Shown here: positions 1 to 7,707 of the stretch, piece after piece
Numbering within the stretch: the first letter of the stretch is position 1
Layout: each line of letters starts with the position of its first letter
Assembly (NCBI RefSeq): GCF_001562055.1
Contig: NZ_LLWE01000025.1
Span: 372,001-436,000 of the forward strand
Origin: Polycladidibacter stylochi
GTDB taxonomy: Bacteria; Pseudomonadota; Alphaproteobacteria; Rhizobiales; Stappiaceae
Direction of reading: 5' to 3'
DNA: 64,000 nt
Position numbers and translations under genes: made by a program
The notes under the pieces: model-generated
The model's input: the letters and a program-made list of their open reading frames with translations, nothing else
Databases searched by the model: none
What the model was told of the DNA's origin: nothing

Positions 1-180
1 TATGTGAGATCTCAGCTACTGGCCGGGGTTGAAGTGCCAAGTAGCTTGAGCTAAGCGGTAACTCTCCAACCGTTTAATTATTACTGCTTCTATGATCCCA
101 GCGAATGGGGTAGTAATTGAAGGTAGAAGTCTCAATCAATACAAGTCTCTCAACCCCATATCGGGGTTGAGAGACCGTTG
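1..180. ncRNA. Structured intergenic stretch, possible RNA (unidentified)
   Basis: No convincing reading frame is seen. Read on the plus strand, the stretch is a chain of stem-loops. AGCTACT (14-20) plus GGC (21-23) pairs with GCC (36-38) and AGTAGCT (40-46), leaving one bulged A. AAGCGGT and ACCGTTT near 54-75 form a second stem. ATTACT (80-85) pairs with AGTAAT (112-117) around an inner CCCA/TGGG stem (97-100/106-109). A 13-bp perfect hairpin closes the series at 145-175. The loop sequence GGGGTTGA (25-32) is also the exact complement of TCAACCCC (150-157) in the last hairpin, so the two pairings would exclude each other. This resembles a cis-regulatory or small RNA, but I cannot assign a family. 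The 5' end may lie outside the window. Confidence 0.3.
145..175 (+). terminator. Perfect 13-bp hairpin, terminator-like
   Basis: GTCTCTCAACCCC (145-157) and GGGGTTGAGAGAC (163-175) are exact reverse complements around a 5-nt loop. No clear T-run follows on the plus strand, so intrinsic termination is not certain. It could close the structured region to its left. Confidence 0.4.
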
Positions 181-470
181 CTATCTTTGCCTAAAATACA
201 AGCATGACCAATAGTGCATATTATAATTTATCAACTAACAAAATAGCTTACATTTACAGCGATCAAGTTCGTTTTCTGCTTCAAGTTATCAGTTATTCTC
301 AAAGTGGTAGCGTGGTTATCGCATGCTATTACCTATACATATCAAGCAAAAAGTACACGATCATTTGATTTTTTAAATATTTAAAAATCGGTTTCATAAA
401 GAGTATATAAAGTTATTCGTTGGGCACAATTAATTGCAACATTTTGAGATGAAATTTTTTGTGAAGGAAG
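181..470. other. AT-rich gap without recognisable features
   Basis: Between the left-edge hairpin and the tRNA gene I see no reading frame with a ribosome binding site and no strong inverted repeat. Since the tRNA is on the minus strand, its 3' trailer lies here. Confidence 0.5.
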
Positions 471-547
471 TGGTGGGCCCGGAGGGACTTGAACCCCCAA
501 CCAATCCGTTATGAGCGGATGGCTCTAACCAGTTGAGCTACAGGCCC
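471..547 (-). tRNA. tRNA-Ile2 (anticodon CAT)
   Basis: On the minus strand a 77-nt cloverleaf starts GGGCCTG and ends CGGGCCC-A-CCA, with the 3' CCA encoded (471-473). The acceptor stem pairs with one G-U. The anticodon stem ATCCG/CGGAT encloses CTCATAA, giving anticodon CAT, and the T arm carries TTCAAGT. CAT can mean Met or Ile2. The acceptor start and the CTCATAA loop resemble the lysidine-modified isoleucine tRNA that reads AUA rather than initiator tRNA, which would have C-A at position 1-72 (here G-C). That makes Ile2 more likely, and it would depend on TilS. Confidence 0.88.
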
Positions 548-778
548 GATATCCCTCTCCTATACCAACCTTTTAGCCTGAGTAAATAGTTTTGTTTCAA
601 CTATAAACACCCAATTCCATAAAAGGCTCCGGGATTTATAAAAAAATGCTTTGTGTAACCCTAAATACAAACTACCCTGTTTTAATCATGAGCTGTTAAC
701 AGACATTCACGTACTGCTTTAATATGAAAATACGAGCGCAATTATGCATCCCGCCATTGCACATTTTGGAAAAATCTC

Positions 779-1858
779 ATGCGCAACACTTTAGTCCAAA
801 CTTCAGCAGCTCTAATCCTACTGTGCTTATTTGGTTATTTATTGGTTATCGGCCGCTCGCTGCTCATACCCTTTATTATTGCGTTCATCGTCTGGTACAT
901 CATCAACTCACTCGCCAATGCCTTTCACGACATACCGTATATTGGCAAAACCCTGCCAAGGCCAGTGACTATAATATTTGCACTATTTCTGATTTTTTAT
1001 ATAGCCAGCTTTGTATTCGATATGGTGACCAGTAACCTACAACTACTGGCGCAAGATGCCCCCACATATCAAGCGCGGCTTGATGAAGTCTTTCAGCTCA
1101 TATCACAAAAACTGAAACTCAAAGAACCCATAACAATTTCTGACCTCATACCGAATTTTTCGCTTTCTCAAGCCATATCAACCGGTGCCAGCGTGTTGAC
1201 CAGTCTGGCTGGTTCTGGCTCATTGGTGTTTATTTATGTCTTGTTTTTAATTCTCGAAGCAGCAACTTTTGACATCAAACTTATGGCCCTCTTTGAAACA
1301 CAACAAAAGCAACAGCTTGCCCTCGCTATTCGTGATGAAGTTGCCCAAAGAATGCGTCACTATCTAGGTATCAAAACCGCTGTAAGCTTGGCGACCGGAT
1401 TTTTAACTTACTTATTGCTTGAGCTTGTGGGCCTTCCCTACGCACCCCTTTTCGGTTTTATCGCCTTCCTGTTAAATTACATCCCGACAGTTGGCTCGCT
1501 CACTGCTGTATTGTTCCCGGCAATTCTCTCGCTTGTTTACTACGATACTTTTACCAACTTTCTCATCATTTCCATTGGCCTAGGATCTATTCAGTTTTGC
1601 ATAGGAAATTTGATAGAACCAAAATTAATGGGCAGCTCCCTCAATATTTCGCCGCTGATTATCATGATTTCCCTTAGCCTTTGGGGCTCTATCTGGGGAA
1701 TTATAGGCATGGTTCTTTGTGTGCCGCTTGTCGTGCTTATCATGATTATCTGCGCGCAGTTCCCTGCCTCACGCCCTTTTGCCATCCTCCTCTCCGCCAA
1801 CGGAAATGTAGGGGAGCCACTAACTTTGTCCGTGGATAAAGAAAATAACCCGCAATAG
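779..1858 (+). CDS. AI-2E family transporter (PerM/YdiK type)
   Basis: This 359-residue inner-membrane protein has the AI-2E transporter (formerly UPF0118) layout: hydrophobic helices at about 8-70, a soluble loop with amphipathic helices at 75-140, and a second block of helices at 145-345. The conserved segment near 230-250, with PLFGFIAFLLNYIPTVGS, and the LIEPKLMGSSL motif near 278-288 are family signatures. Members export small molecules or exchange ions, and the substrate here is unknown. The start has only a weak ribosome binding site. It is transcribed towards the SIMPL gene, 87 bp away, and may share its transcript. Confidence 0.85.
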   Translation: MRNTLVQTSAALILLCLFGYLLVIGRSLLIPFIIAFIVWYIINSLANAFHDIPYIGKTLPRPVTIIFALFLIFYIASFVFDMVTSNLQLLAQDAPTYQARLDEVFQLISQKLKLKEPITISDLIPNFSLSQAISTGASVLTSLAGSGSLVFIYVLFLILEAATFDIKLMALFETQQKQQLALAIRDEVAQRMRHYLGIKTAVSLATGFLTYLLLELVGLPYAPLFGFIAFLLNYIPTVGSLTAVLFPAILSLVYYDTFTNFLIISIGLGSIQFCIGNLIEPKLMGSSLNISPLIIMISLSLWGSIWGIIGMVLCVPLVVLIMIICAQFPASRPFAILLSANGNVGEPLTLSVDKENNPQ

Positions 1859-1945
1859 CCGCCATTTTGCCCGAAAATCGCTCTAGTTTTTTATTCTCAA
1901 TAAACAAACTTTTATTCGTTTTCGCACTTAACAGAGGAACTCTTC

Positions 1946-2695
1946 ATGCGCTCAATAACCAAGCAATGGACCGCCTTGCTAATAGCTGCAATCATTACGG
2001 CTCCGTTAGCGACAACAACAGCCTTTGCCAAATCATTAGAACGCTCCACAATCACTATTACGGGCAACAGTACAGTGATGGCCACGCCAGATAGCGCTCA
2101 AATTACTTCAGAAGTTGTCACAGAGGCCGAAGACGCCCAGCAAGCCTTGCAACAAAACTCTGCTAAGATGCAAAAGATAATGGAGCTTTTAAAACAGCAA
2201 GGCATTGAGCCGAAAAACGTGCAAACTTCCAGCTTTCGCATTTATCCCGTTTATCAAGAGCGTGACTATAACAACCGCAATAGCGATAATAACCAACCAC
2301 CTCGTATTGTAGGATATAATGTACAAAATGGATTGGAAATTACCTTGAATAAGGTAGAGGCACTGGGGCCCTTGCTAGACAAGCTGGTCAAAAGTGGCTC
2401 AAACCGTATTTCTAATATTCGCTTTCTTGTTTCTAACCAAGACGCTTTACTTAACAAAGCCCGCGGTGCCGCAGCCTTGGACGCAAAGAAAAAAGCCCAA
2501 CTCTACGCCAATGCACTCAATATGAAGCTTGGGAACGCTATAACTATTACTGAAGGCGGCTATTCAGCTCCACGCCAACCGCGCGGCGAAATGGTCATGC
2601 TAAAAGCGGCGATGAATTCTGCGCCGCCAATCGCTGCGGGAGAAGAACAGCTGACCACATCAGTCACCATTAAATTTGAGCTGCTGACACAATAA
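1946..2695 (+). CDS. SIMPL domain (DUF541) periplasmic protein
   Basis: This 249-residue protein has a clear signal peptide (positive start, hydrophobic 9-22, cleavage probably after the AFA at 26-28) and a SIMPL/DUF541 domain over the rest. The ITITGNSTVMATPDSAQI start of the domain and the LNKARGAAALDAKKKAQLYA helix are typical. Family members form periplasmic oligomers linked to stress or outer-membrane functions, and biochemical activity is not established. A GAGGAA ribosome binding site sits 8 bases before the ATG. No terminator is obvious after it. Confidence 0.85.
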   Translation: MRSITKQWTALLIAAIITAPLATTTAFAKSLERSTITITGNSTVMATPDSAQITSEVVTEAEDAQQALQQNSAKMQKIMELLKQQGIEPKNVQTSSFRIYPVYQERDYNNRNSDNNQPPRIVGYNVQNGLEITLNKVEALGPLLDKLVKSGSNRISNIRFLVSNQDALLNKARGAAALDAKKKAQLYANALNMKLGNAITITEGGYSAPRQPRGEMVMLKAAMNSAPPIAAGEEQLTTSVTIKFELLTQ

Positions 2696-2902
2696 CAATA
2701 GCTCAAAAACCATTGTTTGAAAGCTCACAATTAAAACAGTGTGCCTGCCACATAAAAAAGTAAAGCAGGCACACAATTCTCATTTATAAAGTTGTTGAAT
2801 TATATTCCTGTTACAATTTGTGACAACTCTGACAAACATATGCAACTTCACTGATGTATTGAATAAATAAATTTCGCCAAAACGTTCTAAGTGAGTCTTC
2901 AA

Positions 2903-3406
2903 ATGTCTAAAACTTCACCACAAACATACAGTTCTCTTCAAATTTGGTTGCATTGGCTCGTAGCCGCTCTAGTTTTCTTTCAACTTGCATTTGGAGATGC
3001 CATGGGAAAAATGGGGCATATGCTTCGAAATAGACAGCAACCTGATGCAACAACCGCATTCATGGCGGACGCCCATATATATGCGGGCTTTACCGTACTA
3101 GCCCTCATTATAATCCGTCTCGTACTTCGCTTTACACATGGCGCACCAGAAGCACCAGCTGGAACAAAACCCATAGCTGCTTTGGTAGCTAAAGCACTTC
3201 ATGCGCTGTTTTACCTACTACTCATTGCAGCCCCAGTTTCAGGCGCACTCGTTGTTTATGGTGGTTTAGGCGAACTTGCAGGTCCGCACCATTTACTAAA
3301 ACCCGTCTTTATTTTCACAATCCTGCTTCATGTGGTTGCGGCTCTCTGGCACCAGTATGGGCTCAAGGACGGTCTTATGCGGCGTATGATGACATCAAAA
3401 GCCTAA
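2903..3406 (+). CDS. Cytochrome b561
   Basis: A 167-residue four-helix membrane protein of the bacterial cytochrome b561 family, which moves electrons across or within the inner membrane using two haem b groups. Histidines placed to bind haem are visible in the LHWLVAA helix, the DAHIYAGF segment, KALHALFY, and LLHVVAALWHQYG. I chose the ATG at 2903 because AAGTGAG lies 7 bases upstream. A GTG at 2891 in the same frame has no such site. An intrinsic terminator follows directly, so the gene is probably monocistronic. Confidence 0.87.
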   Translation: MSKTSPQTYSSLQIWLHWLVAALVFFQLAFGDAMGKMGHMLRNRQQPDATTAFMADAHIYAGFTVLALIIIRLVLRFTHGAPEAPAGTKPIAALVAKALHALFYLLLIAAPVSGALVVYGGLGELAGPHHLLKPVFIFTILLHVVAALWHQYGLKDGLMRRMMTSKA

Positions 3407-3426
3407 TCCCAATTACCCCTTGGCAA

Positions 3427-3450
3427 AGCCCGGTACAAGCCGGGCTTTTT
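3427..3450 (+). terminator. Intrinsic terminator after cytochrome b561
   Basis: AGCCCGG (3427-3433) pairs with CCGGGCT (3440-3446) around a 6-nt loop, followed by five T. Confidence 0.88.
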
Positions 3451-3500
3451 CTGGCCTAATTAATAAAATAAGCATTTACTTTCTAAATAGTACTCATTAA

Positions 3501-3524
3501 TAAACTAAGATATATCTTAGTTTA
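3501..3524. promoter_or_regulatory. Perfect 24-bp palindrome, probable repressor operator
   Basis: TAAACTAAGATA is followed directly by its reverse complement TATCTTAGTTTA, a perfect 24-bp palindrome that ends 12 bp before the MFS transporter start. Its core AAGATATATCTT resembles sites bound by PadR-like winged-helix repressors, though that identification is inference. No PadR gene is in the window. A T-run does not follow, so termination is unlikely. Repression of the transporter, relieved by a ligand, is the simplest reading. Confidence 0.7.
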
Positions 3525-3536
3525 TTAGAGGCGCAC

Positions 3537-4985
3537 ATGGAAACCCAACCAACAAAATCGGCATTTGAAGCGCATAAACTGAGGCAAACCCAGCCAAAAC
3601 TATTTCACAGGCAATACATTTTAGCTGCCCTCACACTTGCTCTTGGCGTCGGTTCCCATGCTATTAACGGCTTTGTATCTTCGGCAGTTCTGCCTGACAT
3701 AATTAGCCAACTAGGTGGTGAAACACGGGCATATTGGGTCTTCAGCCTGTTTCAAGTGGCTTCTATCTTAGGCGGCACATTAACCGGCTCACTCAAGCAG
3801 CGCTTTGGAGCCAAGCAACTTTATATATTGGCTACATTTATCTTGGCTATGGGTTCACTCGTAGCGGGCTATGCCTCCAACCTGAACGCACTACTTTTAG
3901 GTCGCGCACTACAGGGTTTTGGTGAAGGCATAATTATCGCCCTCTCCTATGCCGTAATCTATGAGCTATTTCCAGAAAAACTAGTAGCAAGTGTTTTCGC
4001 CATGTTGGCCACTGTCTGGGCCATAGCAGCAGCGGTTGGACCAGTTACAGCAGGCTACTTAACTCAAATCTGGAGTTGGCGTGCCGCTTATCTTGTAAAC
4101 CTACCACTCACACTTATTCTGCTTACACTGGCACTTTTCGTTATGCCAAAACACCAAAGCGACAACCTGAAAACCGATCTCTCTCAAGCCCTGAATAAGC
4201 TGGCGCGTCTGAGTTTACTGGGCTTCGCCATATTGTTGCTAAGTTATGTTGCGCAAACCCAATCCGTAACACTGGCAACTGTCATTTTCATTTCAGGTCT
4301 TGCTTTGCTCGCCCTTACCCGCCAATGGGACACTAGGAGCGAAAACCCGCTTATTCCGCGCACGGCGTTTAACAACAAGCGCTTGATTGGCGCGATTATG
4401 TGGGTGCTGCTGCTGGATTCTTGTGCAAGTGCAGTACGTATGGTCTACGGTAACGCACTGGGTCGCGAATTGTGGGGGCTCAACATCAGCCAATCCGCTT
4501 ACCTGCTCACAATCCTTGCCTTTGCATGGTCCATAAGCGCTTGGTATGTATCTGGCAATACCGCCCGTGAAAACCAGTTCAAGCGCATCACATTTGGAAC
4601 ACGCCTCATTGCCCTTGGTCTGCTCACCATGGCTGGCGCACTGAATACTGCCAGCATGCCGCTATTTGCCCTTGGTCTTGCGATTTCCGGTGCGGGCTAT
4701 GGTTTTTCCAACCAGTTCCTCAATCAAGTGGTGATCTTTTCCGCTGATGAGCAAGACCGAGACCGCGCGACCGGCTTTCTACCCGCCCTTGCCTCCGCCG
4801 GTATTGCCATTGGCGCAGCAATCAGCTCTCTGCTAGCCCGTCTCACAGGACTAACCGAACACGGTAGCGGCACTTTGCTAACCAAACAAACCGCTATTGA
4901 ACACGCCCCGCTAGTATTTACGATAATGGCGAGCTTTGCCTTGCTGGCAGCAATGAACGCTTCTCGCCTATCTCGCCTGAACTAG
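3537..4985 (+). CDS. MFS transporter
   Basis: This 482-residue protein has 12-14 predicted membrane helices and an N-terminal cytoplasmic tail of about 30 residues. The MFS loop 2-3 motif is recognisable as GSLKQRFGAKQL near 82-93, and motif C-like glycine/proline spacing (AVGPVTAGYLTQIWSWRA) occurs near 163-180, as in drug:proton antiporters. The substrate is unknown. It stands alone, with a perfect palindrome just upstream that suggests control by a dedicated repressor encoded elsewhere. It converges on rpoD. Confidence 0.85.
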   Translation: METQPTKSAFEAHKLRQTQPKLFHRQYILAALTLALGVGSHAINGFVSSAVLPDIISQLGGETRAYWVFSLFQVASILGGTLTGSLKQRFGAKQLYILATFILAMGSLVAGYASNLNALLLGRALQGFGEGIIIALSYAVIYELFPEKLVASVFAMLATVWAIAAAVGPVTAGYLTQIWSWRAAYLVNLPLTLILLTLALFVMPKHQSDNLKTDLSQALNKLARLSLLGFAILLLSYVAQTQSVTLATVIFISGLALLALTRQWDTRSENPLIPRTAFNNKRLIGAIMWVLLLDSCASAVRMVYGNALGRELWGLNISQSAYLLTILAFAWSISAWYVSGNTARENQFKRITFGTRLIALGLLTMAGALNTASMPLFALGLAISGAGYGFSNQFLNQVVIFSADEQDRDRATGFLPALASAGIAIGAAISSLLARLTGLTEHGSGTLLTKQTAIEHAPLVFTIMASFALLAAMNASRLSRLN

Positions 4986-5005
4986 AAAGCAAGTAAGGCA
5001 CCAAA

Positions 5006-5035
5006 CAGCAAAAGGGCCACCCAATGGGCGGCCCT
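5006..5035 (-). terminator. Terminator of rpoD
   Basis: AGGGCCACCC (5013-5022) and GGGCGGCCCT (5026-5035) form a 10-bp stem with one G-U pair and a 3-nt loop. On the minus strand the hairpin is followed by TTTTG, so it fits the end of rpoD better than the converging MFS gene. Confidence 0.75.
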
Positions 5036-5062
5036 CTCACACAACTGAGTTGTAACAGTCTA

Positions 5063-7129
5063 TTAGCTATCCAGGAACGAACGCAGTTTGCGCGAACGGC
5101 TTGGATGTTTCAGCTTACGCAATGCTTTCGCCTCGATCTGACGAATACGCTCACGTGTCACCGAGAACTGCTGGCCTACCTCTTCCAAAGTGTGGTCAGT
5201 GTTCATGCCAATACCAAAACGCATCCGCAAAACGCGCTCTTCACGCGGTGTCAAGGAAGCCAACACGCGGGTTGTGGTTTCGCGCAGGTTCGCCTGAATG
5301 GCCGCATCGATTGGTAGAACAGCATTCTTATCCTCGATGAAGTCACCCAAGTGGCTGTCTTCCTCATCACCAATCGGCGTTTCGAGGGAAATTGGCTCCT
5401 TGGCGATTTTCAGCACCTTACGAACCTTCTCAAGCGGCATCTGCAGCTTTTCGGAGAGCTCTTCCGGCGTTGGTTCACGGCCAATCTCATGCAACATCTG
5501 GCGCGAAGTCCGCACGATCTTGTTGATCGTCTCGATCATGTGCACAGGAATACGGATTGTGCGCGCCTGATCAGCAATCGAACGGGTAATCGCCTGACGA
5601 ATCCACCATGTAGCATAGGTGGAGAACTTATAACCACGGCGATATTCAAATTTATCAACCGCCTTCATCAGACCGATGTTACCTTCCTGAATCAAATCGA
5701 GGAACTGCAAACCACGGTTAGTGTATTTCTTGGCAATGGAGATAACCAAACGCAAGTTGGCTTCCACCATTTCCTTTTTCGCAATACGCGCTTCGCGCTC
5801 ACCCTTTTGCACCATAGAAACGATTTTACGGAACTCGGTGATTTCCAAACCGGTTTCTGTGGCAAGGTTCTGAATCGCCATACGAATTTCGCGGATCATA
5901 TCGCCTTCATTGGCGACAAATTTCTTCCAGCCACGCCCGGAAAGGTTCGCGATTTTGCGAATCCAGTTCGGGTCCAGCTCGCTGCCTTGGTATTGCTTAA
6001 TAAAGTCGGCGCGGTTCACACCATTGCTATCTGCAAGGCGCAGCAATCGACCCTCATAACCCATCAGCTTCTTGTTGATGTCATAAAGCTGACCCACAAG
6101 CGCTTCAATACGGTTCGAGTTCAAGGACAAGCTTTCAACTTCAAGAACAATATCGTCTTTCAGCTTCTTGTAACGGCGCTCTTGCGAAGGAGACAAGCTT
6201 TTGTTGGCCAGCTTGTTTTCGACCAACTGGTCCTGCAACTTACGCAGCTTTTTGTAGTCTTCGGCAATGCGGTCGAAAATTTCAACAACTTTCGGCTTCA
6301 GCTCGGCTTCCATGACAGAAAGTGAAACGTTGGCTTCAAATTCATCGTCATCATCACCGCTTGCTTCACCACCTTCGCCCTCACCTTCGCTAGGTGCGGC
6401 TTCGCCATTGGCTTGCTGTTTTTCTTTTGCCTTGCGCTCGGCTGCTGCCTTGCGCTCTTTTTCGCGTACAGCATCGGGCACTTGCCCCTCACCCGCTTCT
6501 TCCTGCTCGGCAATCTCTTCATCAGAAGGACCGCCGCGCCCGTCAGGACCGGCATAGGTAGCGTCAAGATCAATAATATCGCGTAAAAGAACAGTACCTT
6601 CCGCCAGCTCTTCACCCCAGATGATAATCGCCTGGAAGGTTAAAGGGCTTTCGCAAAGACCGGAGATCATGGCCTCGCGGCCTGCCTCGATGCGCTTGGC
6701 AATAGCGATTTCGCCCTCGCGCGACAACAGCTCAACAGAACCCATCTCGCGCAGATACATACGAACCGGATCGTCCGTCCGATCAGAAGGCTCTTTCGTC
6801 GTCGTCGTTTTGGTAACAGCCGTGGAAGATGCGACAACCAGATCGCCACCCTCTACTTGCTCTTCAGCTGCTTCCTCAACTTCCTCTTCTTCAACCACAT
6901 TGATGCCCATTTCGGAAAGCAATGACATGGTGTCTTCAATTTGCTCCGAACTTACCTGATCTGGTGGCATCACTTTATTCAGTTCGTCATAAGTGATGTA
7001 ACCGCGCTTCTTTGCGGCCTTAATCATCTTCTTGACGGCGGCGACCGACAGGTCGAGCAAAGGTCCGTCTTGACCTTCCCCTGATGCCGGTTCCTGTGTT
7101 TGTTCAGCTTGTGTCGCCTTCGTCGCCAT
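5063..7129 (-). CDS. rpoD: RNA polymerase sigma factor RpoD (sigma-70)
   Basis: This is the housekeeping sigma factor, 688 residues. An N-terminal region 1.1 is followed by a long acidic, alanine/glutamate-rich non-conserved segment, then region 2 from about 456 ([20 protein letters not shown], with [10 protein letters not shown] for -10 recognition and melting), region 3, and region 4 with the -35 helix-turn-helix near 649-670 ([18 protein letters not shown]). The start [10 protein letters not shown] is chosen because TTGGAGC lies just upstream. The frame remains open 92 codons further but that translation is not sigma-like. It lies 578 bp downstream of dnaG, the usual alphaproteobacterial order. 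A hairpin lies just in front of the ribosome binding site. Confidence 0.97.
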   Translation of the reverse strand: MATKATQAEQTQEPASGEGQDGPLLDLSVAAVKKMIKAAKKRGYITYDELNKVMPPDQVSSEQIEDTMSLLSEMGINVVEEEEVEEAAEEQVEGGDLVVASSTAVTKTTTTKEPSDRTDDPVRMYLREMGSVELLSREGEIAIAKRIEAGREAMISGLCESPLTFQAIIIWGEELAEGTVLLRDIIDLDATYAGPDGRGGPSDEEIAEQEEAGEGQVPDAVREKERKAAAERKAKEKQQANGEAAPSEGEGEGGEASGDDDDEFEANVSLSVMEAELKPKVVEIFDRIAEDYKKLRKLQDQLVENKLANKSLSPSQERRYKKLKDDIVLEVESLSLNSNRIEALVGQLYDINKKLMGYEGRLLRLADSNGVNRADFIKQYQGSELDPNWIRKIANLSGRGWKKFVANEGDMIREIRMAIQNLATETGLEITEFRKIVSMVQKGEREARIAKKEMVEANLRLVISIAKKYTNRGLQFLDLIQEGNIGLMKAVDKFEYRRGYKFSTYATWWIRQAITRSIADQARTIRIPVHMIETINKIVRTSRQMLHEIGREPTPEELSEKLQMPLEKVRKVLKIAKEPISLETPIGDEEDSHLGDFIEDKNAVLPIDAAIQANLRETTTRVLASLTPREERVLRMRFGIGMNTDHTLEEVGQQFSVTRERIRQIEAKALRKLKHPSRSRKLRSFLDS

Positions 7130-7707
7130 ATTTTGCTCCAAAGCCGCTGACAAAAAAGTCAGCGCAAATCCGCACTTAAAGAACTCACAGCCTCCTGGAA
7201 TACTGCCAGGAGAGCCAAAAGCACTCACTCTGAATAAGGAATTCGTCGGCTCATTGTTAAGCCAGACTGAACCCCATGCCTCATTCCTGATGCTCGACAT
7301 ATGTAAAGTGGATAACAATACCCACAACATATAATAGGGCCCACGAGGTACCCACGTGTGCCCACTACACCGGAAACCGGCCGAACTGGATGACGACAGC
7401 ATCAACGTCTTTTAAGATTACTTCGCTTCGTTAACGTGGTATAAAGCCACATGAAGCGCTGACAGTTGCTGTCTAATAATGCTTATTTAGCCTGCTTCAC
7501 ACGATTCGCAAGGGTGATTCTGTCAAGATCTGTTGTTTTCGTGCAAAAACAGGGGTGTTTCACGCTAATTATCCGTCAATATCGTGCCAGCTGCCTCCAA
7601 TTCCCAAGATAACACTAGCAAAAGCCAATTAATAAATTGCAATTGCAACTGATTCGAAGGCTAAGACTCATTATGCCTACCAATAATGGAATGAAGTGCT
7701 TATAACC
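7130..7707 (-). promoter_or_regulatory. Long leader between dnaG and rpoD
   Basis: These 578 bp hold no supported gene and presumably the rpoD promoter or promoters, read on the minus strand. TTGACA occurs at 7521-7526 and AT-rich TATTATATG near 7326-7334, but I cannot pair a -35 and a -10 with good spacing. Two hairpins would form in the mRNA: CTCCTGG/CCAGGAG (7192-7212) and CGCTGAC/GTCAGCG with a six-U loop (7145-7164). The second ends 15 nt before the rpoD start, next to its ribosome binding site. Translation control is possible but unproved. Confidence 0.5.

Noticed and set aside
1-80. Resemblance to the 3' end of 23S rRNA (GGCCGGG..TTGAAG..GC..TTGAGCTAA.CGGTA)
   Set aside because: The near-universal CGGTACTAAT stretch is not kept, the predicted pairing differs (AGCTACTGGC with GCCAAGTAGCT), and no 5S rRNA follows. 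A blastn or Rfam scan would settle it.
5351-6325. 324-codon open frame antisense to rpoD
   Set aside because: It lies wholly within the certain rpoD coding region on the other strand, has no recognisable domain, and its composition mirrors rpoD codon bias.
7290-7450. Frame extending rpoD upstream by 92 codons
   Set aside because: The translation is not sigma-like, and a good binding site sits at the internal ATG at 7129.
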